From contig MCFH01000014.1 in NCBI GenBank assembly GCA_002104945.1, positions 648,501 through 712,500 on the forward strand: a DNA stretch of 64,000 bases, given 5' to 3'. This document shows, piece by piece, positions 1 to 11,895 of the stretch. How positions within the stretch are numbered: the first letter of the stretch is position 1; each line of letters starts with the position of its first letter. Under the pieces are notes generated by a model. The model was not told the DNA's origin, did no database searches, and saw only the letters and a program-made list of their open reading frames with translations. Position numbers and translations under genes: made by a program. The stretch comes from Piromyces finnis (taxonomy: Eukaryota; Neocallimastigomycota; Neocallimastigomycetes; Neocallimastigales; Neocallimastigaceae).

Positions 1-267
1 TTGATTTAATATTAAAATATTTATTATTACTTGTTCACAAGCAGCTACAGAATATTTAGCTATAGCACTTGCTTCACTGAATTGAATACTATCTAAAGCT
101 TCAGTAATAGATTTATTTAATCGTTCAGGATCTCCATTATTTTCTTTTATATCAATTAAAACAATAGAAAATTCTTTATGTAGCAACAACAACAACAATA
201 ACAATAACAATAACAACAACAACAACAATAACAATAACAATAACAATAACAATAACAATAACAATAA

Positions 268-329
<62 letters not shown>

Positions 330-788
330 AATAACAATAACAATAACAATAACAATAACAATAACAATAACAATAACAATAACAATAACAATAACAATAA
401 CAATAACAATAACAATAACAATAACAATAACAATAACAATAACAATAACAATAACAATAACAAAAACAATAACAATAACAATAACAATAACAATAACAAT
501 AACAATAACAATAACAATAACAATAACAATAACAATAACAATAACAATAACAATAACAATAACAATAACAATAACAATAACAATAACAATAACAATAACA
601 ATAACAATAACAATAACAATAACAATAACAATAACAATAAAAATAACAATAACAATAACAATAACAATAACAATAACAATAACAATAAACAATAACAATA
701 ACAATAACAATAACAATAACAATAACAATAAAACAATAACAATAACAATAACAATAACAATAACAATAACAATAACAATAACAATAAC

Positions 789-825
<37 letters not shown>

Positions 826-2476
826 TTAAAAAATTATTAATAAATTATTGAATAAAGATTATTTTTATAGAAATAATGATGGTAAAATATATATATATAT
901 ATATACCTTTTTGAAAAGAAGAATATTTATCTTTACTCATGGTGAGAACAGGTTTAATAATTTCTTGTAATTTTTCCAATATATCAGATTCCATATTAAA
1001 ACCTTCCAAGTATGATTTCTATTGTTGTTGTGCGTATATAATATAATAATATAATAATGATTTATTAATTAGTTATTCATTTATTTATCTACCCATTCAG
1101 CTATCTATCTATATCTATCTATTTATCTATCTATAATTTATTTCTATCTATATATGTATATAAATATATATATCCATTTTAAAAAAAAAAAATAAAAATA
1201 TTAATTATATATCAAGAAATAGATTGAACCTATTTACATATTTTGTAGTAATGGCTTCATCTGTTAATATACTGGATATGGCATCATTACTCTTAAGAAT
1301 GGTATTAATTTCAATTTTATCAAAGAGAGCATCCATAGCTTGGAACTTGGATTGAACTAATTCTGGATATTTAAATTTCATTAAACGATCTTTTGCATAT
1401 TTAATATAATTATTCATGGTATTTTTAATTTCTTCTCCACCTTCATCAACAAATTGTTGATGATAACTAGGGTTATTAAAATCAAATAATACTTCAGCAT
1501 TATCAATAGTTGAAGTTGTACCTCGAGAAATTGGTGGAGCCAATATCTTTTTTTTTTTTTTTCAATTGTATTGAATATATATATATATATATATTTTATT
1601 AATTTTAAATAAATAAATGTGATATATATATTGTATAATATTAATTCAAATAAATAAATATTATTAGATTATCATTGTTTTTTATGATATAAAAGTATTA
1701 AGGAATATAATAGTTACATCTGAAATAGCATTTAATGCCTTTTTACCGAATGCTCCCAAATTAAATGTATCGTTATTACCATTACTATTGATATCTTCTA
1801 TATTCATTTCATTTTGAAACTCTCTCTTTTTTTTTATCCCATAGTTAATAGAAAAGATGATTATAAAAATATTTTGAATATTTAAAAAAAATAAAAATAG
1901 ATAGAAACATTTTTTTAAAATATAATATATACATATAATAGTGAGTAAGTTGTTTTATTTCATTATTAGTAAACGAAATCCTTAATAATAAATTGTAATA
2001 GCTTTTTTATACATTGGAATAAAAAAAAAAAAAAAAAGAAAAGAAAAGTAAATATACAATACTTGTTTTTGAATATTTTGATTAATTGATGTTACTTCCT
2101 GGTCTTGATTTTTATTTTCGGCTTTAAAACCTGGGTCTAATGTTTCATATATTTTATCAATACCATTAAATAAAGATTGTTTCCAACCACCCCACTTTGG
2201 TGCTTTTATAAAAACAAAGGAATAATATTATATATTGATATTAAAGTTAATTATTTATTATTCTTTATTTTATCTTTATTATTATTATTACAAAATATTA
2301 TTGATTTATATATAAAATCTTTTTTTTTTATCAAGATATTAAAAAAAAAAAAAAATACCAGTTTTAGGTTGAAGACTCTTATCCCCAACTTCAACGATTG
2401 GTGAAAAATTTTCAGTTGTTTTTTCTTCGACACCATTATTAACATTGGTATCTGTAACTAAAGTTTCATTATTCAT
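1..2476 (-). CDS. FAM114-like (DUF719) protein, 3' end beyond window
   Basis: Exons by hand on the minus strand: 2476-2359, 2202-2063, 1825-1718, 1546-1238, 1018-907, and 173 running off the left edge. Every junction is GT..AG and the phases agree (1,0,0,0,1). The start is the first ATG of an AAATG context. The product begins with an acidic/Asn tail, then APKWGGWKQSLFNGIDKIYE, then LDPGF, then LGAFGKKALNAISD. It continues with AEVLFDFNNPSYHQQFVDEG and an acidic, helical C-terminal part. The Trp-Gly-Gly-Trp patch followed by a Gly-Lys-Lys helix and a 'LFDxF' segment recalls the animal FAM114A1/A2 family, whose function is poorly known. The family call is from memory of motif order, so it is moderate; that the exons are coding is firm. 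Confidence 0.5.
174..906. repeat. Intronic AACAAT satellite with embedded 60-A tract and AAT tail
   Basis: This stretch is the intron between the last two visible exons of the FAM114-like gene. From about 183 to 790 it is almost pure AACAAT hexamer, with rare substitutions and one-base slips (near 689 and 732). An uninterrupted run of 60 A lies at 269-328 between two hexamer blocks. From about 790 to 823 it turns into AAT trinucleotides. Translations of it are poly-Ile-Val or poly-Leu and are not proteins. Confidence 0.9.
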
Positions 2477-2621
2477 TTCTATTAATTGTTGTTATAGTTT
2501 ATTAATAAATATATATGTGTATGATAATAAATTAATAATGAAGGGGCCGAAATTTAGTTTTCTAACTTTTTTAATTTTTAAATATGAAAAAAAAAAAAAA
2601 AAAAGTATTAATTTTTCAATG

Positions 2622-2656
<35 letters not shown>

Positions 2657-2744
2657 ACGTATGCATATATAATATTTATAACATTATTTGTATTATTTGT
2701 TTTTTTTTTTAAATAAATTTTCAATGAAATTTAAAAATTTTATG

Positions 2745-2788
<44 letters not shown>

Positions 2789-3094
2789 TGTTAATTTATT
2801 GATAATTAATAATTTTGTTGAAACCTTTTTTTTTTAATTAATTCAATTCAAATTGAAAATTGTTTTGCACTTTTATTTTTATAGTCTATTTATTGATAAT
2901 AGATATTTACAAAGTATAAAGTATTTTATTATTTATTTACTTTTTTTTTTTTTGTCATTAGGTGTAACACTTTATACCAATGTTTTAAACAATTTCTATT
3001 CATTTTTTATTCTTTTTTCAATAATGTATTTTGAAAATTAACTTTGAATACTTTATTTAGTTTATGAAATAATTCATGGGGAAAACATTATAAA

Positions 3095-3156
3095 TTGAAG
3101 TGGAGTGCGACACTTGGGAGTTATATCCCATCAATCATTCCACCATTGTTAGATAT
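3095..3156 (+). ncRNA. Candidate structured RNA patch, unproven
   Basis: A short stretch clearly richer in G+C than its surroundings, between the FAM114-like and p24 genes. It can fold into an outer stem GTGGAGTG with CATTCCAC (one G-T pair) enclosing a second hairpin TGGGA..TCCCA. It has no open frame and no tRNA boxes, and it lacks the 11-base motif of Dictyostelium class I RNAs. It may be a small RNA or simply a regulatory patch. Confidence 0.2.
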
Positions 3157-4050
3157 ATAATTTTTTTAATAAAAATCTTGTGTTATAAAAATAAAAAATT
3201 ACTTTTTAAAATTTGGTCATTAATTTCAATAATAAAGCTTTTTCTTCTTTTATAGAGTTTTACTTTTTTTTTATATAAAAAAAAGCAAGTATTCAATATA
3301 TATTAATAAAATTAATAAAAAAAAAAAAAAGAAAGGATGGTATGCCAAAATGTGGTTCTTTTTTTTTTTTATTTCATTCCTTTTCCTTTTTTTTATTTTT
3401 ATTTTTAAAAAATGGATTATTTCTTTAATATATATTAAAATATATTATTTAATATAATAAAATTAATTAAAAAAAACTTTAAAAATACTAAAAATCAACG
3501 TATACATTCATGTACAATGTTTAGTCCTTCTTGATGTAAAATCAAAAAAAAAAATAAAGACAATTTTTTTAAAGAGTATCATTAAAGAAATGATTCAACA
3601 ACCAAGGCCAAAATCACTTTCATTCCTACCAATAACAGCAAACAACAACAAACAACAAATTAAAAGTTACTTTTCCAATTTTTTTCCCCATTACTTTTAT
3701 CAATGAAAATAAAAAAAAACATTTTCCTATTATTATTCTTAACGCATTTTACAAATTATTCATCTTTTACTTTTTACCTATTTTCTCTCCCTTCATTACT
3801 ATTAATATTACTTTTATAATTGATTTTAATTTATATTATTTTTTTTTTTTTTTTCATTTTTATTTCTTTTTTATATATAATTTACTTTTATATATATATA
3901 TATAATTTAATGTGTTTTATTATTATTATTATTATTAGTTAGTTATATTTTATATAAATAAATTATATAATTCTTGAGATGATGGTTTAATAAAAATACA
4001 AATGTGCTTTATTAAAAAAAAATATATTTTATTCTATATATAAAATGAAA

Positions 4051-5551
4051 TTAAACCAATTTCTTGGCAACAAAGAAGTTCTTTTTTAAAGGAAATAATA
4101 AAATAAATTGAATAAAAAAAATTGGATTAATAATGGATTAAATAATAATTTAAAATTATTATTATCAATACTCTATTGTAAAAAAAAAAAAAAAAAAAAA
4201 AATACCTTTAAGTAACGCATTTGCCAGTAACAAGTAGCAACAATAATGATAAGTTGAATAATAGTCCAGTACATAATATGTGAGTTAGTAGCTTCACTTT
4301 GGTCACGGAATTCAATTTCGTGAGTCTTTTATTACAATTTAAATATTATTTTTTAGTATTTATTGATTGTTTTTTTTTTTTTTTTTTTTTAATAATTAGA
4401 ATAAGTGAATTTATAAATATATATAAATGTGTGTATGGATTTTAAATAAGATTTCTTACTCTTTGGTATTGTTGTTCACGCTTAATGCTAGCAACCTTTG
4501 AATTTAAATCTCTGATTTTCAAATTAATAGCTTTTTTTTTTTATAAATATTAAAAATTGGTGAATGGCCATTACATTAATAAATATATTATTAACAGGTT
4601 TAAAAAAAGCTTTCCTAAACCTATTATCTATTCTTTTCATTGTTCGAGATTAATACTTACAACTTAATTTTTCCTTTTCAGCATCTTCTTTTTGAGTGTT
4701 ATCGAAAACATTGTCACTGAATTTCATGTCAAAGAATAATTTCTATTGCATTTTATATTGATATATTTATTTATCATTTATTTTTTTTTTAAAAAAAGAT
4801 AAAAAAAGGTTTAATAAATTTCTGGATAAATACTCAAAATTTATTGATAAATAAATAAATAAATAAAACATACAGTGCTTTCCTTAGAGAACCAAGTTCT
4901 AGTAGTAGCCATAACACAAATTAAGTGATCACCAGTGTCAGCAGCAGTAAAGGTGAAACGACCAGAACTACCACTTCTTTGGTTAAGTACACGGTGACCT
5001 TTATCGAAAATTTCCTTTATAATTTTTTTAATAAAATGCAAAGTTAGTCACATTACAAAGTCTATTATATCAAATATATCAAGATTTTGTAGCTTACATC
5101 AATAGTAATTAATAAAGAAGAATTTGGATTTTCTCTATAGATTTGAGCCTTGGTATCAAATTCTTGAGTTTTGTAATTACCTATTTATAGTTACATTAAA
5201 ACGAAAAAGTTTTTTTAATACGTAAAAAAAAACATGTTAAGGAAGGACAACAATTCAACTTTATTGATATATACCATCAATGACAGTTCCCTATTTATAT
5301 ATATATTAATTATTAAAAAAAAAAAATATTTAACAAAAGTAATAAAAAGAAAAAAAACTTTAATAAAAATAGATAATTTTTTTTTTTTGTTTTCATCATA
5401 AATTTTTATTTCAAAAAAACATTACCTTTGATAATTCTTCCATGAAACACTTTTGTTCACCTCCTTCTAAGAAAAAGTACATAGACTTTACTGAATTACA
5501 AAGGAAACCCAAAAAAAGAAAAACTATTCCTAACTGATGACTTAAATGCAT
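4051..5551 (-). CDS. p24 family cargo receptor (emp24/TMED), p24-alpha-like
   Basis: Eight exons on the minus strand: 5551-5426, 5290-5275, 5180-5098, 5014-4874, 4742-4661, 4530-4460, 4325-4206, 4080-4051. All introns are GT..AG and the phases close to a 222-residue protein, the usual p24 length. An N-terminal signal peptide (about 1-24) is followed by a GOLD domain opening MYFFLEGGEQKCFMEEL, with SGRFTFTAADTGDHLIC as the second Cys region. A coiled coil (KLS..LKIRDLNSKVASIKREQQYQR) and the RDQSEATNSHIMYW-type juxtamembrane motif come next. One transmembrane helix precedes a short cytosolic tail ending FFVAKKLV. The FF motif and dilysine are the known COPII and COPI signals of p24 proteins, which cycle between ER and Golgi carrying cargo such as GPI-anchored proteins. 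Exon 2 is only 16 bases. The family is certain; the alpha-type assignment is likely. Confidence 0.93.
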
Positions 5552-7627
5552 TTTGTATTTATCTTTTATCTATAAGTATATGTATGTATTAATTTATAAT
5601 ATTTTGTTCTATTGATTTTAACATGTTTGTTATTATTTCATTTGAATATCATAATTTTGATTTCAATTGTTTTTATATAGCAATGAGCAGATGGATGATA
5701 AATAAATAATATAAATAAAAATAAATAAAATGATTAGTTTTTTTTTTCCTTTGCATTTTATAAATAAAAATGTGTTTTTTCCAGAGAAAACACATAAATA
5801 CGCATCCATACAACTTTCTAATTATTAATTATTTTTATAATAAATAAATATTTATTTTTATTATTCTATTATTTTCATAATAACCAAATTGTTTGTTTAT
5901 TTATTTATTATATAAAATATATATTTTTGTATTTATTATTATATTAAATAATATAAATATTATATTTATAGGATTGATTGATTATACTGATAATGAATAA
6001 AATAACATTCAAATAGTTTTTATTATTATTATTATTATTATTTAATAGATCATTATTTATTTCGAAAAAAAAAAATTTTTTTTTATTAGTTGTATTGTTA
6101 ATCTCTCTCTCTCTTTCTCTCTCTCTCTTTCTCTAAGGATATTGTCATATTTTTTTTTGTTTTTGTTTTTTACTAAATATTTATTATTATTAAATGTTAA
6201 TCTTTTTTTTTTTTTTTTTTTTGTTTATTTGCTTTTTTTTTTTTTTGTTTCTTCCTCCTCCCTACCTCCCTCCTTCCCTCTTTTATTTTTTTAATCTAAA
6301 GAAATATTTAAAAAAGTAAAAAATGAAAAAAAAAACCTACTTTAATATTTCCTTTTTTTTTTTTTTTATTTAAATTTCTTTATTTCTTTTTTCTTTTTTA
6401 AAAGTTTTTACTTTTTATTTTTATTTTACTTTTTTATTTTTTTTTTTTTTTTACTTTTTTACTTTTTTTACTTTTAATAATAATTATAAAAAAAAAAAAA
6501 AAATAAAATTTTTATATTAATTAAATATAAAAGAAAGAATTTTTTGGTGGTATGGTGGTGGTGAGTTTTGCCTAAAATTTGAAGGTGAAAAAAAAATGAA
6601 TGTATCATCAATACATTAATGTATTTGAATGTAATTAGTAATGTAAATGTAAATCAAACCTTTTTTTGAATGAATGAATGAATGAAATGTTACAAAAGAA
6701 ATAGGATGAAAATGACTACACAACACAAATTAAATTGTTAATATTATTATAAGAAAATTCTTTTATTATTATTATCGTTATGTTTTATTATTTTATAAAA
6801 AATATTTCAAAGATGATAGAGAGAAAAAAGTATATTAATCCTTTATGTACTATTAACTCATATAGTAGGTATGATAGGTATAATATACTTTTTTAGACAT
6901 CACACTACTCTGATAATAATTTTATTATTAAAAGATCAATCTTTTTCATTTTCTTCTATAAATGAATATAAAAAAATTGTATTAAATAAAACTTGTAAAC
7001 GCTATATAATAAATCATTATAAACCTATTTTACGCTTGATATTACATCATTACAGTATTATTAATAAAAAATGGTAAAAAATCATCCTCTTACACCAACT
7101 TTTTTTTTTTTAATTAATAAAAGTAATGATCATTTTATATTTAAACTAATATACAAAATCTTAAATAATATTAAACTAAAAATAATATATATTATTAGCA
7201 AAGACTCAAAAATCGAAAAATATATGGGTATTTCTAAAAAAAAAAAAAATCTACTTTATTTAATATCTATTTTGATAATGTCAGTAATAACAATAACAAT
7301 AATTATAAAAATTGACATCACCTTGTAATTAATTACATTGCTTTATTTATATTATTTGATATTCGATACAATAACGGTACTGATTTTTAATTATATATGT
7401 ATACAACATATGAATATCATTTTTAAAAACGAAAAATACTATTAATAGTAATAATAAATCGGTTTAAACTTTATAAATGATTTAATATTTAATAATAAAA
7501 AAACATGTCATGACATTCTTTTTTTTTTAACAAATGACGATGAATTATTTAAATACTTTTTTAACATCATCATCATTTGTTCATTTTAACGTATCCTTCC
7601 TTTAATTTATAAATCCATGATTATCAT

Positions 7628-7696
7628 TCATAATATAATAAAGTAAAAAAGAAATATAATTAGTTTATATTTCTTTTTTACTTTATTATATTATGA
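7628..7696. repeat. Perfect 32-bp inverted repeat with 5-base loop
   Basis: Arm 7628-7659 is the exact reverse complement of 7665-7696, with a loop of five bases (7660-7664). An RNA read from either strand would form an uninterrupted 32-bp hairpin. It lies about 1.4 kb upstream of the MEK start and 2.1 kb upstream of the p24 start. Confidence 0.9.
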
Positions 7697-8037
7697 TTTG
7701 TTAATCGTATTTAATTATGGATTTCTATTAATTATTATTATTTAATGTTTAATGTTGTGTATCATTTTAAAATAGTAGTCCTTTTTTAAATTCTCTTTCC
7801 CTTTTTTGATTTGTGAATTAAAGCAATTTCATCTTTTGGTTTTTGATTGTATTGTAATATATTGTCACAATATATTATTAAATTGAACTTTAATAAATCA
7901 AAATTTATTTTTAAAGTTTTTTTTTCTTTTCTTTTAATTATTAAGATTTAATTATAAAGGGTAAGAATAGTATTAAATAGTAATAATAATATTAATAATA
8001 ATATAGATAATGATAATAATTAGAGTAATAATAAAAG

Positions 8038-8130
8038 TAATTATACAATAGTACTAATTATACAGTACTAATTACAACGTATTAATTACATCTGTATTAA
8101 TAACTATTAATTATACAGTATTAATTATTA
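8038..8130. repeat. Degenerate TAATTA-TACAGTA direct repeats
   Basis: Four to five imperfect copies of a unit resembling TAATTATACAGTACTAATTA occur in tandem. This may be a decayed minisatellite or clustered AT-rich factor sites upstream of the MEK gene. No function can be read from it. Confidence 0.4.
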
Positions 8131-8540
8131 TTAACAAATTATATAATTATAATAATTAATAATTTATAATGATAAACATTAATTATTATTAAATATTATA
8201 ATTATTAAATATTTATATTATCCTAGGATTAAAAGAAAAAAAAAATTTTTTTTTTTTATTTCTCTTTTATTGTTATACTTTTTTCATTTTTTTTTAAATA
8301 GTATACACAACGTAATAATAAAGAGTATTCATTATTAGAAGAAGAAAAAAGGTAAAAAAAAAAAAAAAAAAAAAAAAGAAAGAAAATAAATAAATAAAAT
8401 GTCAATTATATGAAAAGATACAAAGATTATTAATTCCTAATGACAAAAAGTAAACAATACATCAAAGCAAAAATGGTTATGAATAAAAATTCATAAATAA
8501 TAATCAAGAAAAATAAACATAAAAAAAAAGAAATTAGACA

Positions 8541-8582
8541 ACGACAACAACGACAACAACGACAACAACGACAAAAACAACA
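8541..8582 (+). repeat. ACAACG/ACAAC short tandem repeat in MEK 5' region
   Basis: Several tandem CGACAACAA units lie in the A-rich stretch about 0.5 kb upstream of the MEK start codon, probably in its untranslated leader or promoter. Confidence 0.6.
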
Positions 8583-9051
8583 ATATTAATAATAAATAAA
8601 ATTAAAAAGGAATAATTTCAAAAAAAAAAAACAACATTATTCTTTTTAAATATTGAAACAGATAAACAATAACACACTATTTTATTTTGGATTGAACAAT
8701 AGTAAAGTAAAATATTTTACTTTTAAACAAGGAATAAAAATAAAAAAAGAGAGAAAAAATAAACAAAAATGCCTATTTTATAATAATAATCCTTAATTTC
8801 TTTAAATAACTTGTTATAAATTCGAAAAAAAAATATAGAGAATCAATTATAAATTATTATATTTTTTGATATTAACCATATAATATACCTTTTTATATAT
8901 AAATAAATAATATTTCATAAAAGTAAAAAAAAAAAAAAAATAAAATAAAAATAAAAAAGCAACAATAAATCAATAAAACAAAATATTAAAAAAAATAAAA
9001 CGAAATTTAATAAGAAAAAAAATAACCAATAAATAATAATAATAATAAAAA

Positions 9052-10783
9052 ATGAGTTTATCCCCATCTGAAAAGCGTAAGAGAAGAGTCGGTTTAAGAC
9101 TTCCAACAGCTACTGTTAATGTATTAAAAAATCCAGAAGCAGAAGCAGTTGCTGCTCTTCCAAAACAATTAGAAAAACTTGAAGTTTCAAATACTTTCAA
9201 GATTGATTTAAAGGATGAAGATTTAAAACCATTTGAAGAATTAGGTTCTGGTAATGGTGGTACAGTAAATAAAATTTTACATGTTCCAACAAATACTATT
9301 ATGGCTAGAAAGGTAAAAAAAAAAAAAAAAAAAAAACTATTATTGTTATTTTAAATGTTTTTTTTAATATAAATTCAAACAAATAAAATAAATAGTATAT
9401 ATAAGTAAAAATTTATTTATCTTTATATTTAAATAAATATTTTTTTTTAATTGCCATAATAAACTGTTAAAAAATGACAGGTTATTCATGTTGAAGCCAA
9501 TGCTACAGTTAGAAAACAAATTTTAAGAGAATTACAAATTTTACATGATTGTAATAATGAATATATTATCGGTTTTTATGGTTCATACATTAATGAAGGA
9601 GATCTTTTCATTTGTATGGAATATATGGATTTAGGGTAAACTATTAGCGTTTTTATAAACTTTCGGGAATAAATTTATATTTTTTTAGAAAATGATAAAT
9701 TGTAATTAATATATTAATAATATTTTTTAAACCAATTTAATAATACTAGTTCATTAGATTCTATTTATAGAAAAATTGGTCCAATTAAGGAACCAATTCT
9801 TGCAGATATTACCTTATCTGTTTTAAGAGGTCTTATATATTTACACGAAACTCACAAAATTATTCATAGAGGTAAAATAAAAAATAAATCTTTTTAAAAA
9901 TATCTTGAACATAAATCAATTTAGTCAAAAAAAAAAAAAAAAAAAAAAAAAACATAGAATTTATATACTTTTCAAAATTTTTATTCTAATTTAAATTTTT
10001 TTCCCCTATACCAATTATTCCATTCTTTTTTAAAAAAAATAATATTTACAAAATTATTGTTTTTATTTTTTTTTTAAAAAAAAAAAAAAAAGATATTAAG
10101 CCATCAAATATATTGGTAAATTCTCAAGGTGAAATCAAGTTAGCTGATTTTGGTGTTAGTGGACAACTTGTTAACTCTGTTGCTAATACCTTTGTTGGTA
10201 CAAGTCATTACATGGCTGTAAATATCAATAATATTACATGATTTTTATTTAATCCTCCATTATATTTTGTATATTTCAATGAAACTAATTTGATTTAATC
10301 TAATATCTATATCTCTAATATTCATCTATCTATATTTTTATTCATATGATTATTCATCTCACAATCACAATATTCAACATGATTATCATTATCATCATCG
10401 TCGTCGATACTAAAATGTTAAAATAGCCTGAAAGAATTCAAGGTGGTAAATATTCCGTACAATCTGATGTATGGAGTCTTGGTATTTCATTAATGGAACT
10501 TGCTATTGGTAAATTCCCATTCCCACCAGAAGGTATTGTCCTTCCTATATTCGATTTATTACAATACATTGTTAATGAACCAGTACCTCCATTACCAGCT
10601 GATCAATTCTCTGAAGAATTCCAAGATTTCTGTAATAAATGTTTAATTAAGGATCCACATAAACGTCCAAACTTTAAATACTTGGTAAAACACAAATTTG
10701 TACTAAAAGCTGAAGATGACAAGGTTGATATGAAGGCTTGGGCTGAAGATGTTGCTGATAAAATTAAAAAATCTAAAGAATAA
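9052..10783 (+). CDS. mekA: MAP kinase kinase (MEK), MekA-like
   Basis: Five exons: 9052-9312, 9481-9635, 9750-9871, 10093-10217, 10427-10783. The phases close to 339 residues. The start follows an in-frame stop two codons upstream, so no long N-terminal extension continues directly from it. A basic N-terminus ([15 protein letters not shown]) could be a MAP-kinase docking site. The kinase domain shows the glycine loop LGSGNGGTV, the lysine in MARK, HRDIKPSN, DFG and the APE equivalent [20 protein letters not shown]. The activation loop [13 protein letters not shown] has Ser-x-x-x-Thr, matching the described Dictyostelium MEK1 rather than the Ser-Ser pair of animal MEK1. MEKs phosphorylate ERK on Thr and Tyr; in Dictyostelium MekA acts in chemotaxis and aggregation. 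It is shorter than the D. discoideum protein as I recall it, so an upstream 5' exon cannot be excluded. Confidence 0.9.
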
Positions 10784-11895
10784 AGTCGTTAAAAAAAAAA
10801 TTCAGAAAAAATTTAAAAATATTAGCGGTATTTAAGCTAAACTAAATTAGCTTAAAAAAAAAAAAAATTAAAACAAACTACCAAATGAAATATATTGTTA
10901 TATAAATAAAAAAAATACCCAGAAATTTAAATTAGTTTTTTTTTTTTTTTTTTTATCATTATTCATATATACATATGATTTTTAATAAAATAAAAAATAA
11001 TATTATATGTATCTTTGTTATTTTATAGTAATTTCTTTTTTATCCCGAAAAGAAAGTATAAAAAGGAAAGATAAAGAGGAGAAAAAAAAAAAAAAAAAAA
11101 ACTTTTTTAAACATTGAAAAGAAATATATATTTTTATAAAGAAAAATATAATTAAAATAAAAGACAAAAAAAATAAAAATAAAAATATAAAAAAATAAAA
11201 ATAAATATTAAAAAGAAACGAAAAAAAAAAAACTTTATAGAAAGGGTTTTTTTCTTCCTTTATGGATGATATATCTAAGGCATTAATTGGTTATTTATAA
11301 AATTTTTTTCCATAAAAATGTTTATAAAGATTTTCTTTCAAGATGCCCATTTCATGAATACTATTATTTTATGAAATGTTTTTTTTTTCTTTTCTTTTTA
11401 AACGTTTATAATGAATTGGGTATTTAATTTTATTTTATTTTTATTTTTTATTTTGGTATAAAATTTATAACAATTATATAAATATAGTTTAAATAAATAA
11501 ATTAAATATTACAAATTTACATAAATAATTGAGGTTTTTTTTAAAAAAAAAAAAAAAAAAGAAAGGCTATTGATGATGATAATCCAATGACTAAATTTAT
11601 ATATAAAAATCAGTAAAGATACGCAATATAATTTGAATTTACCTCGTATTTTTTTTTTTTTTTTTTTTTTTAATAAAAAAAAAAAAAAAAGTGTTACTTT
11701 TTAAAGTGTTGATATCATATTAATAATTAAAGATAGAATTTTCTTTTGAAAAGTTATCGTTTCTGGATTTTTAGTTACACAAAAAAGTGGGACTTTTGCC
11801 TTTGTATCCAAGTAAAGAAGAAGAGTATAAAACATAAATAAATAAAACGGATAGGTTTAAATAAAAAAGGAGAAAATTTTTTATTTTTTTTTTTT
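10784..11895. other. Convergent 3' spacer between MEK and Asn-rich genes
   Basis: A/T homopolymers and probable 3' untranslated regions of the two convergent genes. An 8-bp inverted repeat (CATTTCAT..ATGAAATG) sits at about 11348-11378. No gene is seen. Confidence 0.6.

Larger units (their letters stand above)
5552..9051. other. 3.5-kb divergent spacer between p24 and MEK genes
   Basis: No protein gene is supported here. It holds long A and T runs, a CT-rich stretch at about 6101-6136, a perfect palindrome at 7628-7696, degenerate direct repeats around 8038-8130, and the MEK 5' leader. Two small open stretches (6871-7077, 7071-7328) have intergenic composition and are rich in Ile, Lys and Asn. 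They look like chance frames. Promoters of both flanking genes must lie here. Confidence 0.7.

Noticed and set aside
156-790. Two 190-204 residue open frames of poly-Ile-Val and poly-Leu
   Set aside because: They are translations of the intronic AACAAT satellite and change amino acid with frame.
6871-7328. Two overlapping small open frames, 68 and 85 codons
   Set aside because: Ile/Lys/Asn-rich composition like the spacer, no similarity or splice partner, no conserved motif.
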